Origin: Fallopia convolvulus
Lineage: Eukaryota > Streptophyta > Magnoliopsida > Caryophyllales > Polygonaceae
Assembly: GCA_964016875.1 (NCBI GenBank)
Contig: OZ024721.1
Coordinates: forward strand, 3,291,001 to 3,355,000
Direction of reading: 5' to 3'
DNA length: 64,000 bases
Below, piece after piece: positions 11,245 to 20,760 of the stretch. Position 1 is the stretch's first letter, and each line of letters opens with the position of its first letter. The notes under the pieces are model-generated. The model worked only from the letters and a program-made list of their open reading frames with translations. It made no database searches and had not been told where the DNA came from. Both the position numbers and the translations under genes were made by a program.

Positions 11245-12075
11245 GAAATACTCCATAGCAACCCTCATCTTATTCTCAGTGCTCCTCCATTCCATTCCAC
11301 TCTCGTCCACCAGCCGCCTCAACTGATTTCGTTTTCGTCACCCATTTGCTTTTTTATGGAAGAAAGCGGAATTGCAATCACCCCATTTTAACTCATTAGT
11401 TTTCGCCCTTTGATACCATAACATCTCCTCTTTGGCCATCAATTCGCTCTTTTCTTTCAAGTTCACGTCTCCGACTCACCTACTGACCTCTCATTCCCAG
11501 CTTATTAAGACGCCTAAGCTCATCTCTTATATCCCCAGTTGCGTGAAAATATTACCAAATTCAGCACGGTTCCAAGCTTTCAATTCATCAGCACATCTCT
11601 ACAACTTGCCCATCATACCATCTCGGCCATTCATCTCACTGGGATTGCGCCAACAGTTATCAATCACAACTTCACATCCTTCATTTTGTGTCCACGTGGC
11701 TTCAAAACGAAAAGGACGTGGCCCTTTCTGTTGCTCTTCATCATGGTCAATACATCTAAAAGAATCAATCAAAATGGGAATGTGGTCCGATCCGAAACGC
11801 TCAACATGTCTTTCCACCCCGTTTGGGAATAGATCAAACCATTTGTCATTTGCGAGACCTTGATCCAGTTTCTCTTGTATGAATTCTTCTCCAACCCGGC
11901 CATTGTCCCAAGTAAACTTCGCACCAAAACAAGATAATTCAGTCAAACCACATCCATCAATAGCCTGACTAAACGCCATCATTTCTGTCCAATTCGGTTC
12001 TAAACCGCCTTCTTTCTCCTCCCTCCTTAAAATCTGGTTGAAGTCATGCTTCATGTTCTCAGCAAGACGAGAAAG
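11245..12075 (-). mobile_element. L1 LINE, 5' remainder (endonuclease C-terminus to ORF2 linker)
   Basis: Minus-strand frame 12054-11599 encodes the end of an APE-type endonuclease domain: GLTELSCFGAKFTWDN, then FGSDHIPILID containing the conserved SDHxP box, then the linker FRFEATW towards RT. It is continuous in origin with the RT segment at 8508-6006, since removing element A rejoins it. The 5' end (ORF1 and the endonuclease N-terminus) is missing; homology to LINE ends near 12075, where PPR-flank duplicate sequence starts. Confidence 0.88.
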
Positions 12076-12320
12076 AAGTTGCCAAGATAAATGTGTTTTC
12101 GTCCTTGCTTGCCAAGATAAATGTTGTTCTCAAGTAGTTAAATTGATGATCTTGAAAAATTTCATATCCTATTTCTTTCTCTCTTTGAAATTGCAAACGG
12201 AAAACCCCCGCATCTCCACTATTTTTTTCTGGTAAATTCAATTTTTGGACTAGTGAAGCAACTTAATGATCAACCAGCCCAGCGACACAAATTACACAAA
12301 CATATTCATTACATGTGGCA
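12076..12320. repeat. Scrap of the tRNA-Ala/PPR-flank duplication
   Basis: Contains GATCTTGAAAAATTTCATAT (as at about 17065), then CCCCCGCATCTCCAC at 12205-12219. The latter is the exact 3' end of tRNA-Ala, followed by its flank (TTTTTTTCTGGTAAATTC, AGCAACTTAATGATCAACC). It is a mosaic of pieces found elsewhere in contiguous order. No gene is present. Confidence 0.75.
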
Positions 12321-13545
12321 ACTGAGATTAAGCAATAAACATGCAATAACTGAACCAAACCTGAATGTCTAATTAATATCTATATACCAGGCCTTCTAAT
12401 CTAATTACAAACCAAATAACTAGTGCATTTGCATCATGCTGGTGTGCTGCATAATTAACCAAAAAAGTAAAAATTATCAAAAAAAAAAAAAAAAACAGGC
12501 AGCAGCTGAGCTGAGCAAACAACATTCCAATTTCCAAGCACTCCAAGTCTCCAACAACAAACAACAGTAAGTTGGCAACAGACAGCATTCAACACTCAGC
12601 CACACACTTCACCACTTCAGCTGAACCAATCTTCACTCAATTTGAGAGCTCGCCATCTACCTAACAAAATGTAAAAAATAAAAGATTAGTAAATTTATAT
12701 TCATCAAATCAAGAATGAAAATTTCATAGATATACATTTGATTAAAATTGATCCATGTTACTTAATTTGTGGGGATTGTGGATATGGTAAAGCCAGAAAA
12801 CAATAAATCTATAACAACAAAAAAAAAAGAACATTACAATCAGCAGCTAATGCATCAAGGTAGGTGTGCAAACAACAAATATGTGCAAACAGCAAACACG
12901 CTGGAAATCTCAAATTGAAGCTAAGAGCAGCAGATGATATGCAAAGTAAATAACAATACTATGGCTAATCTCATCTCAAGTAGTCATCTACTCATTTGTT
13001 TAACAGATCAATTATTAGCATGTTTTAACCCGTAAGAGCTAGCATTATAACTATCTTACAAGCATCTCAAGTAGTCATTATAAACTTTACTACTCTACTA
13101 GCATATACTACGCCAATAACAATACATCAACAAATTAGCTAAACCAACATATAATGACCATATTCATTGTCGATTTAAATAGACAACTTAAACTACCCTA
13201 ACAATTATATATCCATAGAAATTCAGGTTTCCTTTCTAACTTCTAATAGAGTTTTGATAAAAGCAATTCGTAGATTGTTTCTTAATCTGTCGGAACAAAT
13301 ATATGAGACAGATTGTTTCTTAAACTCTTCTCAGCAACAAGCCAGCAAGAAGAAAAAGAAGACATACCTCCTCAACTTTGGGCTCTTGGCACTTTCATAG
13401 ATGACTGAGGCGACGACTAGGGAATCGGCGGCGACGAGGACCGACCACTCCAACGACAACGAATTCGGCGAATTGACAACAGAGGAAGATTGAGTAATCG
13501 AAAACAGAGAAAGAAGATCGAGTAATCGACGACTAGCACGGTTTC
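12321..13545. other. AT-rich spacer without recognised gene
   Basis: No coding signal is convincing. A poly(A) run lies at about 12480-12495. The segment separates two copies of the tRNA-Ala 3' scrap, so it may be an insertion between them, but no termini or target duplication could be recognised. Confidence 0.4.
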
Positions 13546-14640
13546 TTTCTCCACTATTTTTTTCTGGTAAATTCAATTTTTGGACTAGTGAAGCAACTTA
13601 ATGATCAACCAGCCCAGCGACACAAATTACACAAACATATATACTGAAGTCTTGAGCTTTTCAATCCTTATTCTCAAATTGATCTTGAAAAAATTCATCC
13701 TATTTCTCTTTGAACTTGCATATGAAAAATGTTGGTGGAATGTATTAGAACTAATCAGTGTGGCTTGAAATCTAGGGTTAGGATAAAACATCTTAATATT
13801 TAACTTGTGCTAACCAGCAAAATTTAGCTAGCTATTCATGCCAAAAAAAAAAAAAGCAAAGCTCTGAATGAAATATAGCAGCTACCAAAACATTCTCCTT
13901 GCCAAAATTTCATATTCCTCTTTGTAGATACCTTCAAATCATACTGAGCACCATAATTTGAATTCACCGTATAGCTCTGAACTAGATACAATTGAAATTA
14001 CATGATAACATAAGCATATAGGCATAGAGCCATAGAAAAGAGCTAATCTAACCTCATTACACCAGCAATCTCTTGCACAGAAAAAATCTCCCCTCACAAA
14101 GGCTGTCCAAGTGACGACAACTGCAACATCCGGTACCCAACACCATCATTGGCTGAACTGCTCGAAAGCTCCCCTCTAGTAATTGCATTTGACCTTCGAA
14201 GCACTGAATTCCGCCTCCTCTTCGTCAGATCTGCAGGCAGAATTTGGTTGATCTGGCTGTTAAAGGAACCATAAACGTTCTCAGCTCATGCACCAAGGTT
14301 TCTTCCGTCAAAAGATCATTTCATGGAACTAGTTATAGCACAAATTATAAAGGCAGGCAGAACCCCCAATAAAAAGTGACAGCATTTGCACTAAGCAAAC
14401 CGTTTGAGAAAATAAAAGAAAGGGCTCATCTCAGTGATCACAACTGTTAATCTCTCCGCTGATGCATCTCTAAGTATCTTGATTCTTTCTGAAAAGAGTT
14501 AATCCTGAAAACAAATCATAGCAAGAAACTCATTTATTCCACACCATCTTCATAAGACGGAAAAGCAAAATTATAGGGCATCAAAGATTTAAGAATGCAG
14601 ATAAAGGAGCCAACTCACCTAATGATTCAGACCGTGTCAT
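13546..14640. repeat. 3' flank of the complete PPR gene (segmental duplicate)
   Basis: Begins with TCTCCACTATTTTTTTCTGG, again the tRNA-Ala 3' end plus its flank. It then runs colinear with 4119-5200 to the PPR stop codon. The shared segment includes GCACTGAATTCCGCCTCC and the stretch just after the stop. It is probably transcribed 3' region of the PPR gene in its proximal part. Confidence 0.7.
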
Positions 14641-16554
14641 TCATTGGGTTTCGTCAATCATGTTGATGCATTCCATTAAAGCAGATGTTGTGTTTGAGTT
14701 AGATGAAATCCTTAAGTTGTGCATTTTCTGAAGCAGCTCCTCCACTCTTGCACTTTCCTTCTCATGAGCAAAGCCACGTACCAATGTACTGCACGCCATG
14801 ACATTGGTGGAGCAACCATTGGCTTCCATTTCAACGAGCAGATTGTATGCATCCTCCAGCAACCCAGCTTTACAATAGCCACGAAGCAATTCATTATAAG
14901 TTGCCACGTCACACTTGTAGCCACAACTTTTCATCAAAGCAATCACATTATGTGCAGCTTTCCCCATACTTCCTCCCTTCCCAAGATTGCTAATTATAAT
15001 TTTGAATGTCACAGCGGTCGGCAAAATACCATCTCTAATCATTTTCTCCAGTAATTTGTTTGCCTCTTCCACATTTCCAGAACGGTAAAACCCATCTATT
15101 AAAATATTATAGCTTATAGCATTGGAAGAAATTCCACTACTTTGCATTTGCAAAAAAAGCTCTTTAGCCTTGTGCATATCTCCTTCCTCACATAATCCAT
15201 CAATCAAAGTACTATATATAATTACATTAGGAGAAACACCACTAGCTAACATCTTCAAGAAAAGCTTTTGAGCCTTACCAATATGCCCTTGTTTACATAA
15301 TCCATTGATCAAACAAGCGTATGCATAAGCATTAGGAGAAATACCTTCTTGCAATTCAAGAAAAAGCTCTTCAGCCTTATCTACATGCCCTTCTTTACAC
15401 AGTCCATCAATCATAGTGACATACGTAATTTTGTTAGGACTGCAAGCACCATTTACGTCCATCTTTTTCATGCTTTTGAATAAAATCATAGCATCACCAA
15501 CTTTCCTAGCAAGAAAAAGGCCTTTCAACAGTGTATTTATAGTCACACGATTAGCAAATATTCCCATAGAGTTCATAGCTTTGTATAAATTCATAGCAGT
15601 TTCCAACTTCCCAATTCTGCAGTAACCATCGACTATTGTACTAAATGTAACAGTGTCAGGGGACTTGCCTCTTAAGATCATCGATTGCAAAACCTCCATC
15701 GCTTCTTCCAACTTGCCATGCTTGCATAGTGAATCTATCACAATGGTATAAGTCACGGTATCGGGATAAACACCACGATCTATCATTTCAGCAAGGAGAG
15801 ACTTAGCATCTTCATCCATCCCCGAACGACACAACCCATCAATCAAACAACTATAAGAAAAAACATCTGGAGAAATCCTTGCATTCTTTTGTTTTGCCTC
15901 AACCATAGGCCACTCTATACAGCCACCATCAATCAGAGTATAAGAAACTGTGTTTGGCCTACACCTCTCTTTCCCATGCACCATCTCTCGGTGCAGCTGA
16001 AGAGCTGTGGCGACATTCCCAGTCTTACACAAGCCATTGAGTATAGAACTGTAAGTAACGATATTAGGAGGGCATCCCAGCCGAGACATCTTTGAAAGCA
16101 AACCAACAGCTTCAACCAGTTTCTCCTCCAAACACAATCCCTTGACTAATGAAGTGAAGGAAAAGACATCCGGGCGATATCCATTCTTCAAAATGACACC
16201 CAAAGCAGAATACCCAACCCTCCCTAATTTCATACTAGAATAGCAATTTAGCAACATATTCATGATGATGAGATTTGTTCTCAGCCCCAGAACACCAGAA
16301 ACATGCAGCCTCTTGTAGAAGGATATGGGGACGGAGAAATGCCGGGACTTAACTAGAGCGCTGAATAGCCTACCGAACCATAAAATTGGCGGTGGAGGTC
16401 TCATATAAAGCATCTGATCGAAGAAGTAGTGAGCTTCATTTATGTCAATTTTTCTAGATTCACAATCAATAGTCAGAAATTTCTTAAGTGCACTGTATCT
16501 ACCATCATTAGAAGCAGGTGAAGGGAGCTTTCGCGGGATACCTCTCCTAGACAT
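14641..16554 (-). CDS. P-class PPR protein, Rf-like (637 aa)
   Basis: Pentatricopeptide repeat protein. By family knowledge such proteins bind organellar RNA and steer its processing or translation; the Rf-like clade suppresses mitochondrial male-sterility transcripts. The single-exon frame starts MSRRGIPRKLPSPASN (basic, no acidic residue for 16 positions, compatible with a mitochondrial presequence). From about residue 130 there are roughly 14 tandem 35-residue P-type repeats, with consensus TYTxLIDGLCKxGxxxEA. One repeat is eroded (SYTLIDGGCIEWPMVEAKQ, about residues 205-225). There are no E, DYW, SMR or LAGLIDADG domains. It ends NMIDETQ. The intact frame and typical length suggest a working gene. 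A truncated copy lies at 5201-6008. Rf-like genes often cluster and duplicate locally, as here. Confidence 0.9.
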   Translation of the reverse strand: MSRRGIPRKLPSPASNDGRYSALKKFLTIDCESRKIDINEAHYFFDQMLYMRPPPPILWFGRLFSALVKSRHFSVPISFYKRLHVSGVLGLRTNLIIMNMLLNCYSSMKLGRVGYSALGVILKNGYRPDVFSFTSLVKGLCLEEKLVEAVGLLSKMSRLGCPPNIVTYSSILNGLCKTGNVATALQLHREMVHGKERCRPNTVSYTLIDGGCIEWPMVEAKQKNARISPDVFSYSCLIDGLCRSGMDEDAKSLLAEMIDRGVYPDTVTYTIVIDSLCKHGKLEEAMEVLQSMILRGKSPDTVTFSTIVDGYCRIGKLETAMNLYKAMNSMGIFANRVTINTLLKGLFLARKVGDAMILFKSMKKMDVNGACSPNKITYVTMIDGLCKEGHVDKAEELFLELQEGISPNAYAYACLINGLCKQGHIGKAQKLFLKMLASGVSPNVIIYSTLIDGLCEEGDMHKAKELFLQMQSSGISSNAISYNILIDGFYRSGNVEEANKLLEKMIRDGILPTAVTFKIIISNLGKGGSMGKAAHNVIALMKSCGYKCDVATYNELLRGYCKAGLLEDAYNLLVEMEANGCSTNVMACSTLVRGFAHEKESARVEELLQKMHNLRISSNSNTTSALMECINMIDETQ

Positions 16555-17015
16555 TCTTTGGAGGTGGAGAAAAAGAAACTACGACAAGTATTCAATTAGG
16601 GCTACAGAATGCTCCCAAATGGCGTGCGGTGAAGACGATTAACCAACAACGCTGCAAAGCTGTAAATTGTAGAAGATAAAATCGGCATATATGCATGAAT
16701 CTCCATATTCGAATAATCAATAGATCTAGAAGCAGCGAATGAACGCGCGAGTAAAAGTAACAAAATTTACCAAGTGAAATTGGGAAAGGGGTTTTAATTT
16801 TTGATGCTCGAACGGAGGTGGAAGACTCGCCTGATGAAAGTATGAGGCGTCGTCACAGGGGCGGTGGCGGAGGCGGCGCAAGGAGAAGGCGGCAACATTT
16901 TTTGCAACTAGCGAAAAGAAGAGTGGTGCGCCATAAATGGGCCAGTAAGCTTGGCCCATATCCAATTGATACTTGCCCAATTGCATACATGACTCCAGGT
17001 TCAGACTTGGAAACT
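16555..17015. other. PPR upstream region
   Basis: Probable 5' leader and promoter of the minus-strand PPR gene. A short GGCGG-rich stretch lies at about 16855-16895. Small open frames here do not resemble known proteins. Confidence 0.4.
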
Positions 17016-17365
17016 TCGATTCATATACTGAAGTCTTGAGCTTTTCAATCCTTGTTCTCAAATTGATCTTGAAAAATTTCATATCCTATTTCTTTCTCTC
17101 TTTGAAATTGCATATGAAAAATGTTGGGTGAATGTATTTATAACTAATCAGTGTGGCTTGAAACTGCATATCGAACTTGTGTTAAGCATGCCCAAAAAAA
17201 AAAAAAAATCAAAGCTTTTTATCTGAGATTTATGAATGAAATATAGCAGCTACCAAAACTTTCTCCTTGCCAAAATTTCATATTCTTCTTTGTAGAGATA
17301 CCTTCAAATCATACTGAGCACCATAATTTGAATTGATAGTATAGCTTTGAACTAGCTACAACCTA
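17016..17365. repeat. Another scrap of the PPR-flank duplication
   Basis: TACTGAAGTCTTGAGCTTTT (about 17026) through GCATATGAAAAATGTTGG and GAATGAAATATAGCAGCTAC to about 17365 repeats sequence found at 4295-4500 and 13645-13990. It lies beyond the PPR 5' end, so part of the 3' flank has been copied to the opposite side of the gene. Confidence 0.75.
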
Positions 17366-17642
17366 AATGCGAGATAATTCCGCCGGAACGACCGCCCACT
17401 CAACCACCGCCGCCTTTCTTCGCCCCGAACCCATTGCAAAAAAGTGATTTCCTTTAGGACGGTTGTTAAGATTTCTATTTATAAATGCGAGATAATTCGA
17501 CTAAGACTCAACATATTGTATACAGGCCAATGAGAATTTTTTTTTTTTTATCAAACATATAGTAGTAGTATACAGGAAAATGAGAGCCGACCAAATCACC
17601 TCCGATATATACGTCAGATAAAATATATAAGTATTTATAGTA

Positions 17643-18001
17643 TGATACACTAGATAATTATATTAGGCTAATTATATTAGGATTATATTAAGAATATTGT
17701 TATCTACTTTTAAGAGATTTGAGTTTATCTTATTAGGAAGAATATTTTTTATTTTAGCAATTAGGGTTTTATTATTATATATATATATATGTATTGTGTG
17801 CTATGAAAGTCAATCATAAATCATATCTTTATCCTAATTCTTTTATCTCGTCTCTTCTCCTCCATGGGCTACAGCCGTTCTCCCCCTCTCTTTTGTCATC
17901 TCTGTCTGAGTCACTCTCCCCCCGGCCTTTGGCCCTTCTTCCCTTCCCTAATTACTATTCGTTCATTGAATTCGGTACGGGATTACTACGATCCTGTATC
18001 A
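17643..18001 (+). repeat. 5' LTR of element B
   Basis: 359 bp with TG...CA ends. It includes a TATATATATATATATG tract near 17776-17792, with pyrimidine-rich sequence after it (TCTCGTCTCTTCTCCTCC, about 17847). Confidence 0.9.
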
Positions 18002-18034
18002 ATTGGTGCTTTCATTCCCGAACTCTCTGTTACC

Positions 18035-19003
18035 ATGGAAATTCGAGACCCCACTCGGGACCTTATCCAAGCTCTAATGTTGGAAATCCGGTATAATCTG
18101 GTCAAAGAGCGTACTCTTTTTGTCAAGATCCATGACGAAATATATCTGGTTTCCTGTGACGCCTTGCATCAAGTGTTCTCGGGCGTTAGCAATTTAGAAG
18201 ACATCGAAACGTTCGATTGTAATGCTGCATTCCATTCCATAAGCCGTTTCCCATGTCGTGATGCGGCCCTCGAGGCGTTCAATCGCTACAATGGAAGATG
18301 CATCTATGCTGGATGCTGCCGAATGGAGTTGTCCTTTGATGACCGAATCAGCAGCATATCACGCGAGATTGACACTCTGATCCAAGAGTTAAGCGATTAC
18401 CGAGATCGTGACACGATTGGCGGCCACATTAGCAGCGACGCCAACATGATAGAGGCTCCGATCGCAAATGCGGACCTGATCGACGATGCGAATGAACAAC
18501 CCCATGCCCCCGCGCCCACGAAGACCGTGCCCGCGACGATAGTGCCCGCACCCGTGGCCACTACGCCCGCGCCACCGGCACCTTCGGACTTGGAAATTGT
18601 TGAGCAAGAATGGTGGAATTCGACCTTGGGGTATTCGCGAACCACACCATTTCAGGGTGCCTTTACAGATTGCCAAGATTGGGGCACAACTCGTGAAACT
18701 AGGGGTTCACCATTGAAGGAATTTCTAAGTGGAATTTTTAGTTCTTTGAGTTTTGAACAAGGTGGATGCTTGATCTCTACTGATTTTTGGGCTCCAAAGA
18801 TGCTTCGTTATCAGTTGTGCAACGATTGCAGCATGGTGATGACCATTAGTAGGAGATTTAAGCTGGCGTATGGATCTGCAGATGCGAATGGAGATGGATC
18901 GACTTTTGTTTTTGACCCTGGCGGATTAAGGTCCACGATCAGTTGCATGAGTCTCCTCCTGATTTCCGACTTGAGGACAAGTCGATTCTCACCGGGGGAG
19001 TAA
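18035..19003 (+). CDS. Element B protein with PTB-type RRM
   Basis: 322 residues from the first ATG after the 5' LTR (MEIRDPTRDL); upstream codons of the open frame lie inside the LTR. Residues about 27-105 match the RRM of polypyrimidine-tract-binding proteins: RTLFVKIHDEIYLV (RNP2-like strand), CDALHQVFSGVSNLEDI, TF..AFHS..RF (RNP1-like region) and NGRCIYAGCCRMELSF, the hallmark GR-IY-GCC-LxxxF end. A Pro/Ala/Thr-rich linker follows (PAPTKTVPATIVPAPVA), then a C-terminal part with FVFDPGGLR. There is no zinc knuckle, protease, RT or integrase. I infer an RNA-binding role, perhaps on the element's own RNA in place of Gag nucleocapsid. The frame is intact, with no stop. Origin by capture from a host PTB gene is likely but old, because similarity is at motif level only. 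Confidence 0.8.
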   Translation: MEIRDPTRDLIQALMLEIRYNLVKERTLFVKIHDEIYLVSCDALHQVFSGVSNLEDIETFDCNAAFHSISRFPCRDAALEAFNRYNGRCIYAGCCRMELSFDDRISSISREIDTLIQELSDYRDRDTIGGHISSDANMIEAPIANADLIDDANEQPHAPAPTKTVPATIVPAPVATTPAPPAPSDLEIVEQEWWNSTLGYSRTTPFQGAFTDCQDWGTTRETRGSPLKEFLSGIFSSLSFEQGGCLISTDFWAPKMLRYQLCNDCSMVMTISRRFKLAYGSADANGDGSTFVFDPGGLRSTISCMSLLLISDLRTSRFSPGE

Positions 19004-19004
19004 T

Positions 19005-19361
19005 TGATACACTAGATAATTATATTAGGCTAATTATATTAGGATTATATTAAGAATATTGTTATCTACTTTTAAGAGATTTGAGTTTATCTTATTAGGA
19101 AGAATATCTTTTTATTTTAGCAATTAGGGTTTTATTATTATATATATCTATGTATTGTGTGCTATGAAAGTCAATCAGAAATCATATCTTTATCCTAATT
19201 CTCTTATCTCGTCTCTTCTCCTCCCTGGGCTACAGCCGTTCTCCCCCTCTCTTCTGTCATCTCTGTCTGAGTCACTCTCCCCCCGACTTTGGCCCTTCTT
19301 CCCTTCCCTAATTACTATTCGTTCATTGAATTCGGTACGGGATTACTACGATCCTGCATCA
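19005..19361 (+). repeat. 3' LTR of element B
   Basis: 357 bp, about 97% like the 5' LTR by eye; followed by TAGTA. Confidence 0.9.
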
Positions 19362-19542
19362 TAGTATAAAAGGTTAGATGTTACACTAGGAGTCTCTAAT
19401 GTTGTATCTTTAAAAAATTTCAACTACCAAATAACGGATGTAAAGATTTCTTTCTATCAATTATTCTATTAAAACCATTTATATAACCTTTCTGGTGTTG
19501 AAGACATAGCCTCTAATCTTGTATCCTATAAAAATAAAGTTA

Positions 19543-19642
19543 TGCGTTAGACATGAATCAATCTTGAATCTATTGCATAGAAAACAATTGTCCTTTTTCT
19601 ATACTATAGAAGGCAATCGTTATGACCTTTGAACTATTAGCA
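19543..19642 (-). pseudogene. Degenerate tRNA-Gly-like sequence, unit 1
   Basis: Read on the minus strand it keeps the 3' TGTCTAACGCA-like acceptor end, CAATAGATTC and the D-arm words AAAGGTCATAAC, but its T arm is decayed. It carries an insertion between the anticodon-arm halves, larger than but at the same place as in the preserved copies. A pseudogene of the same family. Confidence 0.55.
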
Positions 19643-19813
19643 CTTTTGTTGATAATTACATAAGATATTATGATTTGTCATTTGTCGCCTCGTGACGACA
19701 AATAAACATAGTTTATTTTAATTAAAATAAGTTTATACAAAATAAAAAAATGTGCATAAAGAATTACCCATTTTAAGAAGTTGGTTTAAAATAGTAATTT
19801 GGGGAAAAAATTA

Positions 19814-19911
19814 TGCGTCAGCCGGGAGTCGAACCCGGGTCTATTGCTTGAAAGGTTTTTTTTTTTTTTAACTGTGGAACACAATTGTCCTAACCGTTGG
19901 ACAACTGACGC
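19814..19911 (-). tRNA. tRNA-Gly(TCC)-like gene with 26-nt insertion at position 37/38
   Basis: The 98-nt sequence folds as a full cloverleaf. Acceptor GCGTCAG pairs with CTGACGC, discriminator A. D stem GTCC/GGAC with loop AACGGTTA. Anticodon stem ATTGT pairs with GCAAT (one G-T). Loop GTTCCA...A has anticodon TCC. The variable loop has 4 nt. T arm CCGGG-TTCGACT-CCCGG. A 26-nt A-rich segment sits between loop positions 37 and 38, the normal place for tRNA introns. Removing it leaves a standard 72-nt tRNA very like ordinary plant tRNA-Gly(TCC). TTTTTT follows four bases after the 3' end, and AACAACA precedes the 5' end, as at active plant tRNA genes. Plants normally have introns only in tRNA-Tyr and elongator tRNA-Met, so function is uncertain. 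Confidence 0.75.
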
Positions 19912-20098
19912 TGTTGTTAATTATTACAAAGAATTTTGCAATTTGTCACCTCCGATATATGCGTCGACGCATATAAAATATATAAGTATTTTTAGTATAA
20001 AAGGTTAGATGTTACTCTAGAAGTCTCTAATATCGTATCTTTAGAAAATTTCAACTGCCAAATAACGGATACAAAGATGTCTTTTAAAACTAAATTTA

Positions 20099-20198
20099 TG
20101 CGTCAGACATGAATCAATCCCGAATCTATTGAATAGAAGACAACTGTCCTTTTTCTATACTATAGAAGGCACTTGTTCTAACCTTTGAACTATTAACA
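20099..20198 (-). pseudogene. Degenerate tRNA-Gly-like sequence, unit 2
   Basis: Paralogue of 19543-19642. It retains the acceptor 3' CTGACGCA, CAATAGATTCGGGATTGATT in place of the T arm, and AAAGGTTAGAACAAG in the D-arm region. The insertion in the anticodon region is again present. The acceptor no longer pairs, so it is considered dead. Confidence 0.55.
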
Positions 20199-20351
20199 CT
20201 TTTGTTGATAATTACATAAGATATTATGATTTGTCGACAAATAAACTTAGTTTATTTTAATTAAATAAGTTTATACAAAATAAAAAAAGGTGCATAATGC
20301 ATTACCTATTTTAAGAAGTTGGTTTAAAATAGTAATTTGGGAAAAAAATTA

Positions 20352-20452
20352 TGCGTCAGCCGGGAGTCGAACCCGGGTCTATTGCTTGAAAGGTTTTTTT
20401 TTTGTTTTTTAACTGTGGAACACAATTGTCCTAACCGTTGGACCACTGACGC
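20352..20452 (-). tRNA. tRNA-Gly(TCC)-like gene with 29-nt insertion, second copy
   Basis: Same fold and anticodon as 19814-19911. It differs at position 9 (G instead of T) and has a longer A tract interrupted by C in the insertion. The mature part is otherwise identical, including both boxes. TTTTTTT lies just 3' and AACAACA just 5'. The conservation of the mature part against drift in the insertion and spacers hints at selection or very recent duplication. Confidence 0.75.
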
Positions 20453-20760
20453 TGTTGTTAATTATTACAAAGAATTTTACAATTCGTCACCTCCGATATA
20501 TGCGTCAGATAAAATATATAAGTGTTTTTAGTATAAAAAGTTAGATGTTACTCTAGAAGTCTCTAATGTGGTATCTTTAAAAAAATTCAACTACCAAATA
20601 AGGGATACAAAGATTTCTTTCTCTCAATTATTTTATTAAAATTATTTATATATACTTTCTGGTGTCGAAGACATAGCCTCTAATCTTATATCCTATAAAA
20701 ATAAATTTATGCGTCAGAATCAATCCCGAATCTATTGCACAGAAGAGAGGGCAATGCTCA

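Larger units (their letters stand above)
17643..19361 (+). mobile_element. LTR element B, non-autonomous, carries an RRM-domain ORF
   Basis: The LTRs are 17643-18001 (359 bp) and 19005-19361 (357 bp). They begin TGATACACTAG, end CCTG(T/C)ATCA and differ at about ten sites. The target duplication TAGTA lies at 17638-17642 and 19362-19366. ATTGGTGCTTTCATTCCCG follows the 5' LTR. The 3' internal end reads TTGAGGACAAGTCGATTCTC then CACCGGGGGAG (polypurine tract). The internal region is only about 1.0 kb and holds one ORF; there is no pol. The same 3' block, post-LTR sequence and termini recur in element D, so B and D are one family. It is inserted in the first unit of the tRNA-Gly-like tandem array. 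Confidence 0.93.
19362..20760. repeat. Tandem array with tRNA-Gly-like units (about 540-630 bp)
   Basis: Units begin with AAGGTTAGATGTTAC at about 19370, 20001 and (as AAAGTTAGATGTTAC) 20537, giving spacings of about 631 and 537 bp; the third is partial. An earlier partial unit lies before element B (about 17590-17642). Each full unit holds, in order, a degenerate tRNA-like sequence, GTTGATAATTACATAAGAT, an AATTAAA-rich spacer and a well-preserved tRNA-Gly-like gene. Units differ by small indels; for example, a GTCGCCTCGTGAC insertion is only in the first. Confidence 0.85.

Noticed and set aside
16818..17039. Arg/Gly-rich short ORF upstream of the PPR gene
   Set aside because: Composition-driven (GGCGG repeats), no homologous motif, overlaps the probable promoter and leader region.
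18389..18676. Minus-strand Gly/Ala-rich ORFs
   Set aside because: Shadow of the Pro/Ala/Thr-rich linker of the element B ORF.
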